A DNA stretch of 18,983 nt. Source: Candidatus Cloacimonadota bacterium. Its GTDB lineage: Bacteria > Cloacimonadota > Cloacimonadia > Cloacimonadales > Cloacimonadaceae. Below, piece by piece: positions 1 to 6,394 of the stretch. The notes below the pieces were generated by a model that had not been told where the DNA came from, ran no database searches, and worked only from the letters and a program-made list of their open reading frames with translations. The position numbers were made by a program, and so were the translations under genes. How positions within the stretch are numbered: position 1 is the stretch's first letter; every line of letters starts with the position of its first letter. The stretch spans positions 1 through 18,983 of the forward strand of contig JAEZUG010000013.1 in the NCBI GenBank assembly GCA_023421135.1, given 5' to 3'.

Positions 1-133
1 CACACGTACGGTCTAATCCCTAGTCCCTAATCCCTAATCACTAAGCGAAGCCGCAGTCTCCCAGCTCCACACGTACGGTCTAATCCCTAGTCCCTAATCC
101 CTAATCACTAAGCGAAGCCGCAGTCTCCCAGCT
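1..133. repeat. Tandem duplication of a 66-bp segment (period 67)
   Basis: Positions 1-66 and 68-133 appear identical, separated by one C. Each copy contains four heptamers of the type TAATCCC/TAGTCCC/TAATCCC/TAATCAC (14-41 and 81-108) and ends in AGTCTCCCAGCT (55-66 and 122-133). I see no open reading frame with coding character here. The first copy starts at the window edge, so further copies may lie outside. Confidence 0.9.
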
Positions 134-188
134 ACACACTTACCTGACTTGTCACTTGTCACTTGTCACTCTCTGTTCACTGTTCACT
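122..188. repeat. Composite short repeat, copy A (CTTGTCA and GTTCACT heptamers)
   Basis: After AGTCTCCCAGCT comes a run of CTTGTCA heptamers and then GTTCACT heptamers. The same composite recurs at 434-521 and 534-600. The sequence is simple and non-coding. I cannot assign a function. Confidence 0.85.
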
Positions 189-218
189 AAAAGAGTACCC
201 GTAAAATACGCAACTCAT

Positions 219-285
219 ACCCATGTGACACGCATGAAGAAACATGGGTGTCACATGGGTGTCTCATGGGTGTCTCATGCGTGTC
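219..285. repeat. Four tandem 11-mers with an inverted partial copy (hairpin-forming)
   Basis: The 11-base units ACATGGGTGTC (242-252, 253-263), TCATGGGTGTC (264-274) and TCATGCGTGTC (275-285) are directly tandem. Just upstream, 219-237 is the reverse complement of a TCATGCGTGTC plus ACATGGGT unit pair. As a result 219-231 pairs perfectly with 248-260 (13 bp, loop 16 nt). Alternative pairings with the other units are possible. It has no spacers, so it is not a CRISPR array. Confidence 0.85.
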
Positions 286-316
286 GTCTCAGTAAGGGGA
301 CAGACTAGGTTTGTAG

Positions 317-341
317 AGGCGGTCGCCGAACCGCCTTTTTT
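317..341 (+). terminator. Rho-independent terminator
   Basis: A 7-bp perfect GC-rich stem (AGGCGGT 317-323 with ACCGCCT 330-336) has a 6-nt loop and is followed by a run of six T (336-341). The orientation fits termination of + strand transcription from a gene left of the window. It would also insulate the operon downstream from read-through. Confidence 0.75.
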
Positions 342-373
342 AGTGGTGAAGTGATGAAGTGGTGAAGTGGTGG
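342..373. repeat. Octamer tandem array AGTGRTGA (left copy)
   Basis: Four contiguous 8-base units: AGTGGTGA, AGTGATGA, AGTGGTGA, AGTGGTGG. They start directly after the terminator T-run. A four-unit array of the same octamers, in a different order, begins at the stop codon of the last gene (18463-18494). Confidence 0.9.
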
Positions 374-386
374 AGATGTGCGCTTG

Positions 387-445
387 GCTGGGAGACTATC
401 GGGTGGTATCTGTAGTAGCAGACCTGTGGCTTTAGTCTCCCAGCT
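387..445. repeat. 12-bp perfect inverted repeat using the AGTCTCCCAGC motif
   Basis: GCTGGGAGACTA (387-398) is the exact reverse complement of TAGTCTCCCAGC (433-444), with a 34-nt spacer. The right arm is one of four direct copies of AGTCTCCCAGCT in this flank (55, 122, 434, 534). Confidence 0.8.
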
Positions 446-600
446 ACACACTTACCGGACTTGTCACTTGTCACTCGTCACTTGTCACTCTCTGTTCACT
501 GTTCACTGATCACTGTTCACTCGGCGCAGCCGCAGTCTCCCAGCTTCTCACTTACCTGACTTGTCACTTGTCACTCTCTGTTCACTGTTCACTGTTCACT
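434..600. repeat. Composite short repeat, copies B and C
   Basis: Two more copies of the composite seen at 122-188. Each has AGTCTCCCAGCT (434-445 and 534-545), then a CACTTACC segment, CTTGTCA heptamers, and GTTCACT heptamers ending near 521 and 600. The copies differ in heptamer number, as expected from slippage. No coding signal is seen. Confidence 0.85.
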
Positions 601-613
601 AACTGAGTATATT

Positions 614-677
614 TGCCAAATCGGAGATTTCGGGGTCCCCAAAGCTTAACGAAGTGAGGCTTTGGGGTGAATTGGCA
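614..677 (+). other. Strong nested stem-loop upstream of the operon
   Basis: The inner stem is CCCCAAAGCTT (637-647) with AGGCTTTGGGG (657-667): 11 pairs including one G-U, with a 9-nt loop. The outer stem is TGCCAA (614-619) with TTGGCA (672-677), 6 pairs. There is no T-run after it, so it is not a classical terminator. It could be a structured leader RNA, a protein-binding site, or a dispersed palindromic repeat. Some 160 nt separate it from the first start codon. I know no riboswitch class that matches. Confidence 0.5.
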
Positions 678-775
678 GACCAACAAGCGTCAGAAGCGCT
701 TCATATTATTACATCGTAAAGGTGAAACATTGTGGGCTATCACAGAAAGCTCTATCGGTATATCAGCAATTGAGC

Positions 776-811
776 TTGACAGTTTTGAGGCTCTTCAATA
801 GCCTGCATAAT
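776..811 (+). promoter_or_regulatory. Possible promoter region for the operon (weak)
   Basis: TTGACA at 776-781 matches a -35 box. The best -10-like hexamer, CATAAT (806-811), lies 24 bp away, which is too far for a normal pair. With a 17-bp spacer that -10 would use TTTTGA (783-788) instead. The position, 28-33 bp before the first ATG, is suitable, but the match is poor. Confidence 0.25.
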
Positions 812-838
812 TACTAAAATTGCGATGTGCGAGGCAGA

Positions 839-3229
839 ATGCGCAAAATTCTCTACGTAGATACGCCCTTTCAAGGAATTATAGGCGGAGACAAGAACCG
901 CAGTCAATACTTGTGGGAACTGCTCAGCTCCCAATACGATGCAGATCTTCTTCTGGTGAAAACCGGGGACTATCTCACTCGTCCAATGCCTCTCCACAGT
1001 GGCTTTCGCAAGTCTTTCAGCCTCACCACCAAGCCGGCAGCTCTGCATCAGGCTCGCGCCATTCACCATTTTCACCGCACTCAAATCCAAAAGTTTGAAA
1101 AAGTTCTGCTTTCGGAGCAGTATGAGATCGTCGTGTTCCGTTTCCTGAGCTGCTTCAAGCTGGCGGAGATTGCCGGCGAATTGCTCCCTCAGGCGGAGAT
1201 TGCCATCGATGTCGATATGCTGTTCTCTCGAATTTCCGAGCTGGCCTGGAGCCAGGATCCGGGAATCCACAACCGCTATCATCTGCTCGAGATGCTGAAG
1301 CTCAAAGCCTTTGAAAAGAAAGCTTTTGAGTACGACTACAAATTCTTTTTCACCAATCCCACCGAGCGGCGGATGGCAATTGGGGAGCGTGGTTTGGCGG
1401 CTGAAAATGCCCTGCTTTGTCCGAATGTGATGCCCTGCCTCAGCCCTTCCGCAGAGACTATCCCGCCAGAAAATCGCATCCTCTTCTTTGGCAGCCTCGG
1501 TTCTGTGGCCAACCGTGATGCTTTTGATTACCTCAAACGTGAGATTTATCCTTTGGTTGAGGCGGATTTGGAATCTGCCGGAGCCTGGCTCTCTATTGCC
1601 GGAAAAGCGGGGGGAGACCTCTCCACCGAGGGCTGTCCACGTCTGGAGCTGCTGGGCGAAGTGGAGGATATGGCCTCCGTTATCGCTGCCTCGCGTTTCG
1701 TAGTCCTTCCTCTCAGGATAGCTTCGGGCACCCGCACCAGGATTCTGGAGGCTGCTGCTGCCTGCAAGGCGGTGATCACCACCAGTCTGGGTCTGGAGGG
1801 TCTGGAGCTGGAATCCTCTGTGCTGCTTGCCAATGAGCCCGGCACCTTTGCGGATTATATCAAGAGCCTCTTGCACGATGAAGCCAGAGCCCAGGAACTG
1901 GGCAAAGCTCTGTATCAGGAAGCTTGCCGGCATTACAGTCCCCAAACGGTGGGTGAAGATTTTCTGAGAGCCCTGGAACCTGATGCCGGCAGCTCTGCAG
2001 CCGAAGTGGCTGAGCCCGGTAAACCGGCTGAAAGCCAGAGCGGAAAACTCCGTCTGGCTCTGATCACCAACCGCTTTTTCCCCGAAGTGGGCGGAGCCGA
2101 GACCAATATCTACTATCAAGCCCGCAAATTGGCAGAAAAGCACCGGGTAACGGTGTTTTGTCCCCAGCGCCAGGCAGATCAGAGTTCCGGCCAGATGGAT
2201 AACTTCGAGGTGAAGCGGCTTCATGATCTCTTTAATTTTCCAGCGCACTATCCCAATCTGGAGTCCAAAACCCTCTGTCCCACTCTGTTGTGGGAGCTTT
2301 TGAGGGGTGAGTTTGATCTGATCCAGTGCTATCCCGCCCTGAATTACAACAACATGCTGGCCTTTATCGCTGCCAAGCTGCGCCGCATACCCATTATATT
2401 CTGCTTCTTTGATTTTGTGGATTATGCCGCTTTGATCAAGAGCGAGGGGAAGGTGCGGCAGAACTATTTGAACGGTTTGCAATTACCCTGGTATCAGAGC
2501 TTTATCCTCAAACGGCTGGATTTTGCTTTTGCCATTGCTCAAAAAGAAATAGATTTCATCAAGAGATTCAATCCCCGGGTGGCATATTCCCCGGTGCCGG
2601 TCCTGACCGAGGAATATGGGCAGGCTCTCTCTGATCCCAGAGCGGCTTTGGGACTGGAGAAAGAAGACTTTGTGTTCCTCTGTCTGGGCAGAGTATCGCA
2701 GATCAAGGGGCAGGATATCGCCCTGAGAGCCTTTGCTCAGGTGGCGCATAAGCTGCCCGGAGCCAAGCTCGTCTTTGTGGGTAGGACGGATTATGAGCCC
2801 AATTTCTATGCCGGATTGCTGGCCCTGGTGGCAGATCATAAGCTGCAGGACAGAGTGGTTTTCACCGGGATGCTGGAGCGCAAAGAAGTGCTGGCCTGGC
2901 TGCAATATGCCGATCTGCACGTGATTCCGGTGCGGTTTATGAATTCCGGCGCTGTGGTGGTGGAAAGCTGGATCAGTGGAACTGCTGTGCTGCAAAGCGA
3001 CGCGGTGGATCCCAATCTGGTCGAAGATGGCGCCAATGGCTATCTCTTCCGCAGCGAAGACTATCTGGATTGTGCCACCAAGATGAAGCTGGCTTTTCAA
3101 AACCGGGAAGAGCTGCATTTCCTGGCTGCCAGAGGCAAGGGACTGGTGCGCAAGAAATATAACTACGATTATCTCTGCTGTCTCTACGAAAAAGCTTATG
3201 CCCTGCTCCTGGGAGAGAGAAGCAAGTGA
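839..3229 (+). CDS. Two-domain glycosyltransferase (tandem GT4-like/GT4 domains)
   Basis: Likely adds two sugars to the lipid-linked repeat unit on the cytoplasmic side of the inner membrane. The product is about 796 residues, twice the usual GT4 length. Domain 1 (about 1-380) has the pattern FFGSLGSVANRDAFDYLKRE followed by PLRIASGTRTRILEAAAA, as in GT4-type enzymes of exopolysaccharide clusters. A Glu/Ala/Pro-rich linker (about 381-402) follows. Domain 2 (about 403-796) begins LRLALITNRFFPEVGGAETN and carries GRVSQIKGQDIALRAF, a typical GT4 donor-site segment. In domain 2 the usual E-x7-E pair is reduced to one Glu (SGAVVVESW), the first position being Met/Asn. I chose ATG 839 because GAGG (831-834) precedes it and the protein then starts at the first beta strand (MRKILYVDTPF). 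GTG 827 in the same frame is possible but lacks a ribosome site. It overlaps the next gene by 4 bp (GTGA). Confidence 0.88.
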   Translation: MRKILYVDTPFQGIIGGDKNRSQYLWELLSSQYDADLLLVKTGDYLTRPMPLHSGFRKSFSLTTKPAALHQARAIHHFHRTQIQKFEKVLLSEQYEIVVFRFLSCFKLAEIAGELLPQAEIAIDVDMLFSRISELAWSQDPGIHNRYHLLEMLKLKAFEKKAFEYDYKFFFTNPTERRMAIGERGLAAENALLCPNVMPCLSPSAETIPPENRILFFGSLGSVANRDAFDYLKREIYPLVEADLESAGAWLSIAGKAGGDLSTEGCPRLELLGEVEDMASVIAASRFVVLPLRIASGTRTRILEAAAACKAVITTSLGLEGLELESSVLLANEPGTFADYIKSLLHDEARAQELGKALYQEACRHYSPQTVGEDFLRALEPDAGSSAAEVAEPGKPAESQSGKLRLALITNRFFPEVGGAETNIYYQARKLAEKHRVTVFCPQRQADQSSGQMDNFEVKRLHDLFNFPAHYPNLESKTLCPTLLWELLRGEFDLIQCYPALNYNNMLAFIAAKLRRIPIIFCFFDFVDYAALIKSEGKVRQNYLNGLQLPWYQSFILKRLDFAFAIAQKEIDFIKRFNPRVAYSPVPVLTEEYGQALSDPRAALGLEKEDFVFLCLGRVSQIKGQDIALRAFAQVAHKLPGAKLVFVGRTDYEPNFYAGLLALVADHKLQDRVVFTGMLERKEVLAWLQYADLHVIPVRFMNSGAVVVESWISGTAVLQSDAVDPNLVEDGANGYLFRSEDYLDCATKMKLAFQNREELHFLAARGKGLVRKKYNYDYLCCLYEKAYALLLGERSK

Positions 3230-5196
3230 GCTCCTCCCGCAGTATCCTCTTTTACAGCACCAACCGGGGTTTCATCGGCGGTGTGGAGCGCATGCTGGTT
3301 GCACTTGCTAAGACCTTGAAATCTGAGGGCTGGAAGGTCTATGGGCTGTTTGAACACAGCACCGGAGCAGATCCGGCTTTTGATGCTCCCTTTGAGGAGA
3401 TCAAAGTGGCAGACTCCGAGGGGATAGGCAGGCATTTAGAGGCTTTCCGCAGCCTGGGGATCGAGCTGGTGCTGCTGCACAAATGCAGCCGGGCCGATTG
3501 GCTGCTCAGCTTGCAGGCTGCCTTTCCTGTTGCCAGCCTGATCCACGATCATGATTATTACTGTCTGCGCCGGCACAAGTATTTCCCTTTCAAGCGGATA
3601 AATTGTCCCTTGCCTTTTGCACTACCCTGGTGTGCGGCTTGCAGCCTGCTGTTGGAGAAGCGGGAAGGCTGGTATTGGTTTGTCAATCCCAGGCAGCGTT
3701 TGAAGCTCCTGAGAGCGGTGCGGCAGTGTGAACTGAGCTTCGTGCTCTCGGATTTCATGGCCTCCAATCTGATTAAAAACGGCTGGGATAAAGAGCGGAT
3801 AAAGCTTTTAGTGCCAGGTGTGGATAGCCTCACGTCCCCACCTCCCCCCGATACCACGTCTCCTGCTCCGGAACCCAGCCTAAAGTTGCTCTATGTGGGA
3901 CAATTGATCCGCGGCAAGGGGGTGGATCTGCTGCTAGGAGCCTTGGCGCTGCTGGACTTTGACTGGACTGCCAGAATTGTGGGACGGGGTGGAGATGAAG
4001 ACTATTTGCAGGCTTTGGCCACTGAACTGGGTATTGCCGGAAAGCTGGACTTTTGTGGCTGGCAAGCTGAATTGAATCATTTATATGCCGAGGCAGATCT
4101 GGTGGTGGTGCCTTCCCGCTGGCAGGAGCCCTATGGTTTGGTGGGCTTGGAAGCTTTTGCGCATCGGAAGGCTGTGGTGGCCTTTGACGTGGGTGGGATC
4201 AGCCAGTGGCTGAAGCATGGTAAGACCGGGCTTTTGGCCAGAGCGGGAGATCACCGGAGTTTGGCCAGAGCCATCACCAAGCTGCAGCGGGATCCGGCAC
4301 TGCGGGAGCGTTTGGCTCATCAGGCCTGGGACTATCTGTGCTCTCAGCATAGCCGGGAGCAGCATCTGAGCTCCCTGGTTCAGCCTCTTGAGTCTCTTTT
4401 ATCTACTCAAACCGGAGCGCTGGCGGAGCTTCCCAGCCTGGATATCTTTGGCGTCAGGATGTTGAATATCACGATGCAGGACGCCTTGGGCATCCTGGAG
4501 AGGAGCCTGCAGAGCCGGGAGAAGACGGCAGCCTGGTTTGTCAATGCCGATTGCCTGAACAAAGCCTGGAAAGACGCAGCATATCGCCAGCTATTGCGGG
4601 AGAACCGGATTGTGTTTCCCGATGGAAGCGGGATCATGCTGGCGGCCAGGCTCTTGGGCAAGTCTCTGCGGGAGAATCTGAATGGCACCGATATGTTGCC
4701 GCATCTGTGTGAACTGGCTCTCAGGGCTTCTTACAAAATCTATCTTTTGGGCGCTGCAGAGGGAGTGGCGGAGAAGATGCGGGAGAATCTCTTGCGACGG
4801 TTTCCGGGCTTGGAGATTTGCGGGCTGCACAATGGCTATTTTGATTGGGATACTGAGGTGGATGCACTGATCGCAGAGATCAATCAGAGCGCTGCCGATA
4901 TACTGCTGGTGGCCTTTGGCGCTCCCCTGCAGGAACGTTTTATAGACAGGTTTGGCCCTCGGATTGAGGCTGTGGTTCAGATGGGGGTGGGCGGTCTGTT
5001 CGATTTCTATTCGGGTAGAATCCCCCGGGCTCCGCACTGGATGAGGCGCTGGGGGATAGAGTGGATCTTTCGGTTGATCCAGGAGCCGGGCCGCATGTGG
5101 CGTCGCTACATCCTGGGCAATCCGCTCTTTTTGTTTCGGGTTTTGAGGTGGAAAATTTCTAAAACCAGCGTATTTTATCAGAGCCAGGAGCGATAG
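3226..5196 (+). CDS. Fusion of GT4 glycosyltransferase and WecG/TagA/CpsF glycosyltransferase
   Basis: One protein of 656 residues with two glycosyltransferases normally made separately. Residues about 1-385 are GT4: an N-terminal GGVERMLVALA loop, VGQLIRGKGVDLLL, and E301-x7-E309 in QEPYGLVGLE. Residues about 405-650 are a WecG/TagA (GT26) domain: NAD at 440-442, PDGSGI at 465-470 (the Asp equivalent to the TagA catalytic Asp), GTD at 487-489, GAPLQE at 565-570 and FDFYSGRIPRAPHWMRR. An Arg-rich C-terminal tail follows (QEPGRMWRRYILGNP), which in TagA-type enzymes serves membrane docking. Family members transfer N-acetylmannosamine-type sugars to a polyprenyl-diphosphate-linked acceptor; the sugar here is unknown. 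The GTG start is supported by GGGAGAG (3211-3217) and by the 4-bp overlap with the preceding stop. The next ATG would cut off the first strand. Confidence 0.92.
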   Translation: MSSSRSILFYSTNRGFIGGVERMLVALAKTLKSEGWKVYGLFEHSTGADPAFDAPFEEIKVADSEGIGRHLEAFRSLGIELVLLHKCSRADWLLSLQAAFPVASLIHDHDYYCLRRHKYFPFKRINCPLPFALPWCAACSLLLEKREGWYWFVNPRQRLKLLRAVRQCELSFVLSDFMASNLIKNGWDKERIKLLVPGVDSLTSPPPPDTTSPAPEPSLKLLYVGQLIRGKGVDLLLGALALLDFDWTARIVGRGGDEDYLQALATELGIAGKLDFCGWQAELNHLYAEADLVVVPSRWQEPYGLVGLEAFAHRKAVVAFDVGGISQWLKHGKTGLLARAGDHRSLARAITKLQRDPALRERLAHQAWDYLCSQHSREQHLSSLVQPLESLLSTQTGALAELPSLDIFGVRMLNITMQDALGILERSLQSREKTAAWFVNADCLNKAWKDAAYRQLLRENRIVFPDGSGIMLAARLLGKSLRENLNGTDMLPHLCELALRASYKIYLLGAAEGVAEKMRENLLRRFPGLEICGLHNGYFDWDTEVDALIAEINQSAADILLVAFGAPLQERFIDRFGPRIEAVVQMGVGGLFDFYSGRIPRAPHWMRRWGIEWIFRLIQEPGRMWRRYILGNPLFLFRVLRWKISKTSVFYQSQER

Positions 5197-5204
5197 AAGA
5201 GAAT

Positions 5205-5924
5205 ATGCAGAAAGTAAAAGACCAAAGAATGCTGGAAATTGAGCGCCTGATGTCGCTCTCCAAGAAGCGCAGCCGTTTGCACATGCGCCTCAAGATCTCT
5301 TTGTGGGAGTGGACTGTTGCCTTTGCCAAGTTCCTGAAAATCTCGCTGGATCTGCTGGGTTCTCTGATTCTCCTGATCTTGTTTTCGCCGCTATTTGTGA
5401 CGACGGCTTTGGCGATTTACCTCACCGATCCCGGGGATATCTTCTATGTGGCTCACCGGATTGGTTTGAACGGGAAGCCCTTTGGTTTCATCAAATTCCG
5501 CTCCATGTATATGAATGCGGATAGGATGAAAGATCAGCTTTTGGGGAAGAATGAATCTGCCGACGGAGTGATTTTCAAGATGAAGAATGATCCGCGGGTA
5601 ACCAAAGTGGGCAGGATTATCCGCAGATTCAGTATTGACGAACTTCCACAATTGATAAATGTGTTAAAGGGTGATATGAGCCTGGTGGGGCCGCGTCCTC
5701 CCCTTCCCCGGGAGGTAGCGGAATACACCTTGGAAGACCGCAAGAGATTGCATGTAAAGCCTGGAATCACTTGCCTTTGGCAGATCAAAGGACGCAGTGA
5801 TATACCGTTCACCCAGCAGGTTCAGCTTGATCTGGAATACATTGGGAGCCGCAGTCTTTTGAGTGATTTTGTGATTCTCCTGAAGACCATTCCGGCCGTG
5901 ATCAGTGGCCGGGGTGCATACTAA
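5205..5924 (+). CDS. Undecaprenyl-phosphate sugar-1-phosphate transferase (monotopic PGT)
   Basis: Initiates polysaccharide assembly by moving a sugar-phosphate from a nucleotide sugar to undecaprenyl phosphate. The 239-residue protein is the compact form, with no N-terminal WbaP/WcaJ-like transmembrane bundle. A basic amphipathic N-terminus (1-45) leads into one hydrophobic re-entrant helix (about 46-74) with the Ser-Pro break at 61-62. The catalytic core has FIKFRSM (95-101), NDPRVTKVGRIIRRFS, the Asp-Glu dyad D145-E146 in DELPQL, LVGPRPP (160-166), PGITCLWQIKGRS (186-198) and LDLEYI. All family hallmarks are intact. The gap to the previous gene is 8 bp. The ribosome site before ATG 5205 is weak (AGAAGAG), suggesting coupling to upstream translation. 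This intact copy matters because a degenerate relative is encoded at 6395. Confidence 0.95.
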   Translation: MQKVKDQRMLEIERLMSLSKKRSRLHMRLKISLWEWTVAFAKFLKISLDLLGSLILLILFSPLFVTTALAIYLTDPGDIFYVAHRIGLNGKPFGFIKFRSMYMNADRMKDQLLGKNESADGVIFKMKNDPRVTKVGRIIRRFSIDELPQLINVLKGDMSLVGPRPPLPREVAEYTLEDRKRLHVKPGITCLWQIKGRSDIPFTQQVQLDLEYIGSRSLLSDFVILLKTIPAVISGRGAY

Positions 5925-5979
5925 GCCTTGACAAGGATGCAGAGCTGGTGGAAATTGGTCATCCTGAGTAATTTATGCT

Positions 5980-6000
5980 TGCGAAACACGCAGTTTCGCA
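5980..6000 (+). promoter_or_regulatory. Perfect 8-bp inverted repeat just before the STAS gene
   Basis: TGCGAAAC (5980-5987) and GTTTCGCA (5993-6000) are perfect reverse complements with a 5-nt loop (ACGCA). It ends 8 nt before the ribosome site AAGGAG (6009-6014). There is no T-run, so it is unlikely to be a terminator. It could be an operator dyad or an mRNA hairpin that stabilises the downstream transcript or modulates its translation. TTGACA (5928-5933) lies upstream but has no good -10 partner. Confidence 0.5.
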
Positions 6001-6019
6001 TTAGATAGAAGGAGACAGA

Positions 6020-6355
6020 ATGAAGGTAGTATTCAAACAAGATGGTGGGATAGGCGTTATAGAACTGCATGGCAGGCTGGATGCCTACAATGCTCCGGAA
6101 CTGAAAGCTGTTTACGATCAGGCTGCCGAAAAGGTGTCCAATTTCGTGTTGGATATGGGAGAATGTGACTTTATAGACAGCACAGGTCTGGGAACAATCG
6201 TGGCTTGCCTCAAATCGGCTTCACAGGGTGGCGGTGATATCCGCATTGCCCGCTTGCAAGATAAACCCCGCATGGTTTTTGATATCACCAGAGCACATAA
6301 GATCTTTGATATCTTCGACGATCTGGATGCTGCCATGCAGAGCTTTGGAGATTAG
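6020..6355 (+). CDS. STAS-domain protein (anti-sigma factor antagonist-like)
   Basis: A 111-residue single STAS domain of the SpoIIAA/RsbV type. In partner-switching systems such proteins bind an anti-sigma kinase when unphosphorylated and are switched off by Ser/Thr phosphorylation. The hallmark DFIDSTGLGTIVACL lies at 50-64, and Ser54 is the expected phospho-site. GRLDAYNAPEL near the N-terminus matches the family, and the length is normal. It is the only gene in the run with a large upstream gap (95 bp), a strong ribosome site (AAGGAG, 6009-6014) and a hairpin before it. No anti-sigma kinase or phosphatase gene is in the window, so its partner is encoded elsewhere. The known parallel is SypA, a STAS protein of the Vibrio fischeri syp polysaccharide locus that controls biofilm formation. 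A direct role in polysaccharide control here is inference. Confidence 0.93.
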   Translation: MKVVFKQDGGIGVIELHGRLDAYNAPELKAVYDQAAEKVSNFVLDMGECDFIDSTGLGTIVACLKSASQGGGDIRIARLQDKPRMVFDITRAHKIFDIFDDLDAAMQSFGD

Positions 6356-6394
6356 GATTAAGCCAGAAAAACGGATGACTGAACAGGAGCCCTG

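Noticed and set aside
242..285. Possible CRISPR-like array
   Set aside because: The units are contiguous 11-mers with no spacers; it is a simple tandem repeat.
752..2482. Long open frame on the minus strand (576 codons) opposite the first glycosyltransferase gene
   Set aside because: It lies antisense to a gene with clear glycosyltransferase motifs. Its translation shows no recognisable domain and is rich in His/Gln, as expected for the reverse frame of such codons.
5928..5979. TTGACA (5928-5933) with TATGCT (5974-5979) as an internal promoter
   Set aside because: The spacing is 40 bp, far beyond a usable -35/-10 distance; no better pair was found in the gap.
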